Below are positions 5,335-6,214 of a stretch of DNA of 6,214 nucleotides, one piece after another; the first letter of the stretch is position 1; every line of letters begins with the position of its first letter. A program made the translations under genes and the position numbers. The stretch is taken from the NCBI GenBank assembly GCA_009697485.1, contig SICY01000054.1, positions 1-6,214 on the forward strand. Direction: 5' to 3'. Under the pieces are notes generated by a model. The model had not been told where the DNA came from and made no database searches. It worked only from the letters and a program-made list of their open reading frames with translations. The stretch comes from Nitrosarchaeum sp. GTDB taxonomy: Archaea; Thermoproteota; Nitrososphaeria; Nitrososphaerales; Nitrosopumilaceae.

Positions 5335-6214
5335 TAATTCCAAAAAAACTCGTCTAATCCAGCTTGTTTTGGTTTACCTAACATGGTCTGAAAATCCAAG
5401 TCCATTGATGATGTAATTTGATCTAATGTGGCTTCCATAAATTCCATGTATTTTTTTGAATCTATCTCTTCTTTTTTTGCCATCTCTACTGGTTTTACTC
5501 CTGGTTTGTTCAAAATTTTAACATATGATATTTTATCTCCTTTTTTTACCTCTCTGATCGACTCTAGTAATCTTGCAGCTCGTATGTGCTGTGGAACTGT
5601 TTTGACATATTCTGACGGTGCTTTACTAATCATCACATTAAATGTCAAGTCTTGCAGCGGTATCTCTTTTGCTTCTACTTTTTTTGCACATGTTGCAATT
5701 TTACTTGTGATCTCTTTTTTTGCTTGCTCGAAATCGGTAACTGTTTGAACTTTGGATAATACATCAATTAACTCATAAAATAATTTTCTGATAAATGGTG
5801 GTGTATGTGATTTTTTTCCAGTCAAACCTTTTACGTCTACTGTCCCTGCTTTAGTTACTCCGAGATAATTTTTCTTTCTGTTACTTAATACGCAATATCT
5901 GTACACCTTGTCAATTTCTAAATCTACTCCGTGATCTTTTTTTGCCTGCTCTATTACTATGCGGATTTGTTCCTCTGTAGGTTTTTTGATAAATAATGAA
6001 TCTGTATCGCCATAAAGAACTTCAATTCCTATTGCCTCACATTTTTTGATAGTTTCTAAGATTGTGTATCTACCAATGGCAGTTGTTGCTTCTGCTGCAG
6101 GAAGAAAATATAACGGAAAAATCTCTGCACCCATTACTCCATAGCTGGCATTTAGAATTACTTTGAGTGCTTGACTAACTACTGTGTATTGCTGTCTTTG
6201 ATCTTCAGTTAAGG
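5334..6214 (-). CDS. polB: Family-B DNA polymerase, C-terminal part (5' end outside window)
   Basis: The frame is open to the right edge, giving 292 visible residues of a replicative-type B-family polymerase (full proteins are usually about 770-900 residues). The visible part starts just before motif B (KVILNASYG, visible residues 17-25), followed by PAAEATTAIGR and motif C (YGDTDSLF, 67-74) with the two metal-binding aspartates (Asp69, Asp71). The KKNY segment corresponds to the family's KKxY motif at the palm-thumb border, and GLTGKKSHTPP follows. The remaining part is the thumb. The extreme C-terminus QAGLDEFFW fits the PCNA-interacting (PIP) box Q-x-x-hydrophobic-x-x-aromatic-aromatic, tying the enzyme to the sliding clamp. 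The exonuclease domain and motif A lie outside the window. An internal ATG (6132-6134) is not the start, because motif B is upstream of it. The SemiSWEET gene follows after 9 bp. Confidence 0.96.
   Translation of the reverse strand, partial: LTEDQRQQYTVVSQALKVILNASYGVMGAEIFPLYFLPAAEATTAIGRYTILETIKKCEAIGIEVLYGDTDSLFIKKPTEEQIRIVIEQAKKDHGVDLEIDKVYRYCVLSNRKKNYLGVTKAGTVDVKGLTGKKSHTPPFIRKLFYELIDVLSKVQTVTDFEQAKKEITSKIATCAKKVEAKEIPLQDLTFNVMISKAPSEYVKTVPQHIRAARLLESIREVKKGDKISYVKILNKPGVKPVEMAKKEEIDSKKYMEFMEATLDQITSSMDLDFQTMLGKPKQAGLDEFFWN

Noticed and set aside
5428..5748. Plus-strand 106-codon frame with Ser/Phe-rich product
   Set aside because: Antisense to the PolB thumb region; composition is that expected from reversed Lys/Glu-rich coding.
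5334..6134. A separate 266-residue protein starting at the ATG at 6134
   Set aside because: The frame stays open upstream to the window edge, and polymerase motif B (KVILNASYG) lies just before this ATG, so it is an internal Met of PolB.
1..6214. CRISPR arrays, tRNA/rRNA genes, insertion-sequence ends, defence or toxin-antitoxin genes
   Set aside because: I looked for spaced direct repeats, tRNA cloverleaf blocks, terminal inverted repeats and typical protein motifs on both strands and found none.

Overview
The window looks like chromosome of an ammonia-oxidising archaeon of the Nitrosopumilus type (Nitrososphaerota/Thaumarchaeota). The basis is the AT-rich, Lys/Ile-rich coding, TATA-like boxes close to start codons with few Shine-Dalgarno sites, an archaeal family-B DNA polymerase ending in a PCNA-binding motif, a short archaeal triosephosphate isomerase, a methylmalonyl-CoA epimerase as used in the 3-hydroxypropionate/4-hydroxybutyrate (HP/HB) cycle, and a CFI-box domain protein of a kind I remember as common in these genomes. 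The lineage is inferred from gene content, not from a marker-gene comparison.

Layout. Plus strand: the end of a CFI-box domain protein (1-387, cut by the left edge, with an atypical C-terminus), about 120 bp with a possible small ORF and a TATA-like box, then methylmalonyl-CoA epimerase (509-904). A 20-bp convergent gap follows. The rest of the window is coded on the minus strand. Read in transcription order from the right edge: the C-terminal third or so of DNA polymerase B (6214 to 5334, 5' end outside the window), a SemiSWEET-type small membrane protein 9 bp behind it, triosephosphate isomerase, pyruvate phosphate dikinase (PPDK) with an unusual Lys/Arg-rich tail, and an HTH regulator with two CBS domains (1482 to 925). 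Every intergenic gap is under about 125 bp; no RNA gene, CRISPR, insertion sequence or phage feature was seen.

How the genes fit together. Epimerase, PPDK and triosephosphate isomerase are three steps of autotrophic carbon flow: the epimerase works inside the CO2-fixation cycle, PPDK can turn pyruvate into PEP, and TIM serves the triose stage of gluconeogenesis. The HTH-CBS protein, which may sense adenine nucleotides, sits between the epimerase and PPDK genes and is a candidate local regulator (inference only). PolB and SemiSWEET form a separate, tightly spaced pair with no obvious shared function.

This is mostly an ordinary core region. I did not find a new defence or mobile system. The most unusual items are the histone-H1-like tail on PPDK, the altered end of the CFI-box protein, and a SemiSWEET whose PQ motif reads EQ.
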